Below, one piece after another: positions 4,919-7,320 of a stretch of 7,320 nt of DNA. Under the pieces are notes generated by a model, which saw nothing but the letters and a program-made list of their open reading frames with translations, did no database searches and was not told where the DNA came from. Origin of the DNA: Deltaproteobacteria bacterium (GTDB lineage: Bacteria; Myxococcota; B64-G9); assembly GCA_003647095.1 (NCBI GenBank), contig QMME01000198.1, positions 1-7,320 of the forward strand. The letters are read 5' to 3'. Every line of letters starts with the position of its first letter. Position 1 is the stretch's first letter. The position numbers were made by a program, and so were the translations under genes.

Positions 4919-7320
4919 ATGTCACGGCGATTTTCCTGGATTGGCCTGGTGTTGTTACTGGCAACCATTCCCTGGCTGAGTAGCGGTTGTGGAGAAACCA
5001 GCTGCGGTCTGGGCACCACCAAGGTAGGTGATCAGTGCGTACCGTTGTGTCCCGATGACCAGTACTGGGACGCTGCCTCCCGTGGCTGCCGGCCCATCGT
5101 CGAATGCGCCCCTGGCACCCATCTCAACACCCTGAACGGACGGTGCGAGCCGGACTTGACCGACTGCGGCGCCGGCACCGTCGAGGTAAACGGCGAGTGC
5201 GTACCCCAGTGTGCCAGCGATGAATACTGGAGCGGTTCGGCCTGCCTGCCTGTTCCCGAGTGCGCCGAGGGCACCACCTTCAACCCGCTGACCTTCGAAT
5301 GCGAGCCCATCATCGGCGACTGCGCCACCGGCACCCACCTGGAAGATGGTCTCTGCGTTCCCGACGTCATCTGCGGTCCGGGCACCCACGCCGAGGACGG
5401 CAACTGCGTTCCCGACCGGCTGGGCGAACCGGATGTTTACGAGGGCCAGGAAAACAACGACATCTTCTACCCCAACTGGCATCCTACCCTGGTGAACCTG
5501 CCCGCCGAGGGAGACCAGGTCACCCTGGGAGGCACGGTGGCGGCTCCCACCGACCTCGACGGCGACGGCCATGCCGATGCCGATTACGATGCCTTCATCC
5601 TGGCCGCCCCGGGCGGCGCCAGCCTGGCGGGAAGCTATCTTCACCTGGAGGCCACCTCGGAAGGAGCCTGTCTGCCGGGCTTGCTCATCCTGGGCGTGGA
5701 CGATGACTGGAACGCCTTCTATTTCCGCTACGCCCTCAATCCCAACTCGGCCACCACGGTTCGAGATCTCTACCTGCCCGCGGACGGCACCTATTTCATC
5801 CTGGTCACCGACTACAACAACCTGGTCAACGACGCCTTCGGCCTGGAAGGCCTGCCCGTGGGCGGAGACGATTTCACCTATTTCGTAACCCTGGAACACC
5901 GGGCCCGGCCGGAGCCGCAGTCGGTGTCCGGCTTTCCTTACCAGCAGCAATTGGACCTGGCCGACTCCGCCCTGCGGTTCTTCCTGTTGCCGGACCTGGC
6001 CAGCGAGAGCATCGTCCGCCTGCTGGTGCGCGGCGCTGCTGCCGGCGGCACCAGCGACGTCATGCCCATCGCCATGCTCTTCGGCCCCGACGGCCAACTG
6101 CTCAAGGAGGTAGTCGCCTACTCCCTGGCCGAGGAGCTCGAGGCCAATTACCGTGCCCTGCAGCCGGGTCAACTCACGGTGGTCATCGACTACCTGATGA
6201 CCATCGGACCGGCGCGGCAACTGGATCTCTCCGCCGACCTGCTGGAGGTAACCGACATGAACGGCCGGCCCTCGCCTTACTCGTCCAGCCTGGCCGCCGG
6301 CCGGGGCGAGCTCCTGCGCTGGGACTTGCAGGCCGGAGACATGAATCTCATCGGCACCGAGGTCGACCAGGGTGGCGGCAACCTGATGCTGCGTGTTTTC
6401 AACACCGACATGGACCTGCTGTACGAGATCGACCAGGGTGCAGCCGGCGCCGCCGAAAGCTATTTCCAGTTCGCCGGCGAGGACTCGCCCATGTTCGTGG
6501 AAGTCGCCGAGGTCTCCGCCCAGGCCGCCGACTACCAGTTGCAACACGCCATCATCTCCACCCCGCGTCTGGACCCCGGACAGCACGACGGCCTGCCCAT
6601 CCAGGACATGCCCGAAGGCACCTTGCCGGATTCCTCGGTGGAACACTTCCAGGGCAGCTTCGGCCAGATGGTGTTCTTCCTCGGTTTCCACCCCACCGGC
6701 TCCTGGTGGAGCGACCCTGTCGAACAGGTCTACACTCCCGACTTCCAGCTCATGGGTCCGATGATCGACGCCTCCTCGGGCAACCTGGACACCATGTCGC
6801 CCACCATGGCCTTCCTGCCGGCCGACGGCTACTACTTCCACATCGCCTGGGATGCCGCCGCCGACCCGGCGGAAAGCCCCTCGGGAGCCAGCTACTCCAT
6901 CGACTTCGAGGTCCAGGACAGCGTCCTGGGCGGCAACATCGAGCCCGGCAGCAGCAGCAGCCTCACCGGCCAGTACGTGGACACCCGCTCCGGCCTGGCC
7001 TTCTACGTGGTGGCCGGAGCCGCCGGCCAGGCCCTGCGCCTGACGGCGACGCCCGATGCCGATCTGCAGCCGGAGATCTGGCTGTTCCAGTTCGGCCACA
7101 TCGAGGGTGACGGTTTCTGGGTTCCTTACTACTGGCAACCCGACGCCGCCGACATGCAGCTGGGTCTGGTGCGGCGCGCCACCGCCGACGCCGCCGGAGA
7201 GGAGGCCAGCCTGGCCACCGTCTTCCCCTACCAGGGCCTGATGCTGGTGGCGGTCAGGGACGTCAACTGGCGCCGCGACGCCGGCACCTACACCATCGAC
7301 CTGGTCGGCCCGCCGCCGCC
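4919..7320 (+). CDS. Large cysteine-repeat lipoprotein with PPC-like beta domains, 3' truncated by the window edge
   Basis: The ATG at 4919 follows AAGGAGG (4905-4911) at 7 bases. I translated it line by line: the frame stays open for 800 codons to the window end. MSRRF, a hydrophobic stretch and LSSGC give a lipoprotein signal, with Cys24 lipidated. Residues 29-166 hold eight two-cysteine repeats of the C-x-x-G-T...C-x-P type. From about 170 the protein turns beta-rich. The first domain (170-327) resembles bacterial pre-peptidase C-terminal (PPC) domains, with an Asp-rich loop DLDGDGHADAD (212-222) that could bind calcium and a GTYFILVTDYNN strand. About four more segments of similar type follow (about 331-440, 451-545, 575-670, 675-795), each with a 'DGYYFHIA/LMLVAV' strand, ending in a Pro run. 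It is probably a surface-anchored structural or adhesive protein; no catalytic motif is seen. Annotators might miss it, because it has no stop here and the opposite strand is also open. Confidence 0.95.
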   Translation, partial: MSRRFSWIGLVLLLATIPWLSSGCGETSCGLGTTKVGDQCVPLCPDDQYWDAASRGCRPIVECAPGTHLNTLNGRCEPDLTDCGAGTVEVNGECVPQCASDEYWSGSACLPVPECAEGTTFNPLTFECEPIIGDCATGTHLEDGLCVPDVICGPGTHAEDGNCVPDRLGEPDVYEGQENNDIFYPNWHPTLVNLPAEGDQVTLGGTVAAPTDLDGDGHADADYDAFILAAPGGASLAGSYLHLEATSEGACLPGLLILGVDDDWNAFYFRYALNPNSATTVRDLYLPADGTYFILVTDYNNLVNDAFGLEGLPVGGDDFTYFVTLEHRARPEPQSVSGFPYQQQLDLADSALRFFLLPDLASESIVRLLVRGAAAGGTSDVMPIAMLFGPDGQLLKEVVAYSLAEELEANYRALQPGQLTVVIDYLMTIGPARQLDLSADLLEVTDMNGRPSPYSSSLAAGRGELLRWDLQAGDMNLIGTEVDQGGGNLMLRVFNTDMDLLYEIDQGAAGAAESYFQFAGEDSPMFVEVAEVSAQAADYQLQHAIISTPRLDPGQHDGLPIQDMPEGTLPDSSVEHFQGSFGQMVFFLGFHPTGSWWSDPVEQVYTPDFQLMGPMIDASSGNLDTMSPTMAFLPADGYYFHIAWDAAADPAESPSGASYSIDFEVQDSVLGGNIEPGSSSSLTGQYVDTRSGLAFYVVAGAAGQALRLTATPDADLQPEIWLFQFGHIEGDGFWVPYYWQPDAADMQLGLVRRATADAAGEEASLATVFPYQGLMLVAVRDVNWRRDAGTYTIDLVGPPP
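5003..5416 (+). repeat. Eight tandem two-cysteine repeats arranged as a duplicated three-unit block
   Basis: Within the large lipoprotein, cysteines pair as 29/40, 44/57, 63/76, 83/94, 98/109, 115/128, 135/146 and 152/163. Units 1-3 (residues 29-82) and 4-6 (83-134) share one order: a short CGxGT...GxCVP unit, a CxxDxYW...CxP unit, then a CAxGTxxNxL...CEP unit. Units 7 and 8 are short types. This shows a block duplication of about 53 residues on top of the single-unit repeat. Each unit is probably a small disulfide-closed loop, the whole forming a stalk next to the lipid anchor. Confidence 0.85.

Noticed and set aside
4955..7138. A 727-codon open frame on the minus strand opposite the large lipoprotein gene
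   Set aside because: Its composition is Gly/Val/Gln/Asp-rich without domains, and it is an antisense shadow of GC-rich codons. The plus-strand frame from 4919 has a strong ribosome site, a lipoprotein signal, Cys repeats and recognisable domains.

Overview
The window is GC-rich DNA coding on both strands, with strong Shine-Dalgarno sites and many secreted or lipid-anchored proteins. The protein types suggest a deltaproteobacterial-type bacterium, most likely Myxococcota/Bradymonadia or a close relative. These types are FG-GAP plus CARDB surface proteins with the 'RRIWNQHAYHVTNV' segment, lipoproteins with Cys-x-x-Gly-Thr repeats followed by pre-peptidase-like beta domains, and a stand-alone GspE N-terminal (MshEN) protein. 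This placement rests on remembered family distribution, not on a search.

Layout. (1) 1-1075, plus: 3' part of a surface protein with an FG-GAP motif and two CARDB-like domains. (2) 1137-1565, minus: a small lipoprotein that converges on gene 1. Its leader, upstream on the minus strand (1566-1921), is the most notable part of the window. It holds a promoter-like site, a well-formed cobalamin riboswitch (1726-1880), a hairpin that buries a Shine-Dalgarno sequence (1690-1722), a four-codon ORF, and a perfect 11-bp inverted repeat ending just before the lipoprotein's own ribosome binding site. (3) 1922-2080: the divergent control region, with two inverted repeats and an extended -10 promoter for the next gene. 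(4) 2081-2911, plus: a 276-residue MshEN/GspE_N protein without an ATPase domain. (5) 3035-4168, plus: a 377-residue predicted lipoprotein, possibly NTF2-like at the N-terminus and helical at the C-terminus. (6) 4212-4742, minus: a 176-residue HExxH protein convergent with gene 5. (7) 4743-4918: a divergent promoter region. (8) 4919 to the window end, plus: a large lipoprotein of at least 800 residues with eight two-cysteine repeats and several PPC-like beta domains.

No operon is evident beyond possible read-through from gene 4 into gene 5. Three of the six larger genes encode predicted lipoproteins and one more a probable surface protein, so the region mostly serves the cell envelope. The cobalamin riboswitch points to vitamin B12 control of the small lipoprotein, an unusual target, since these switches normally sit before B12 transport, synthesis or B12-alternative enzyme genes. 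No tRNA, rRNA, CRISPR array, insertion sequence or convincing intrinsic terminator was seen.
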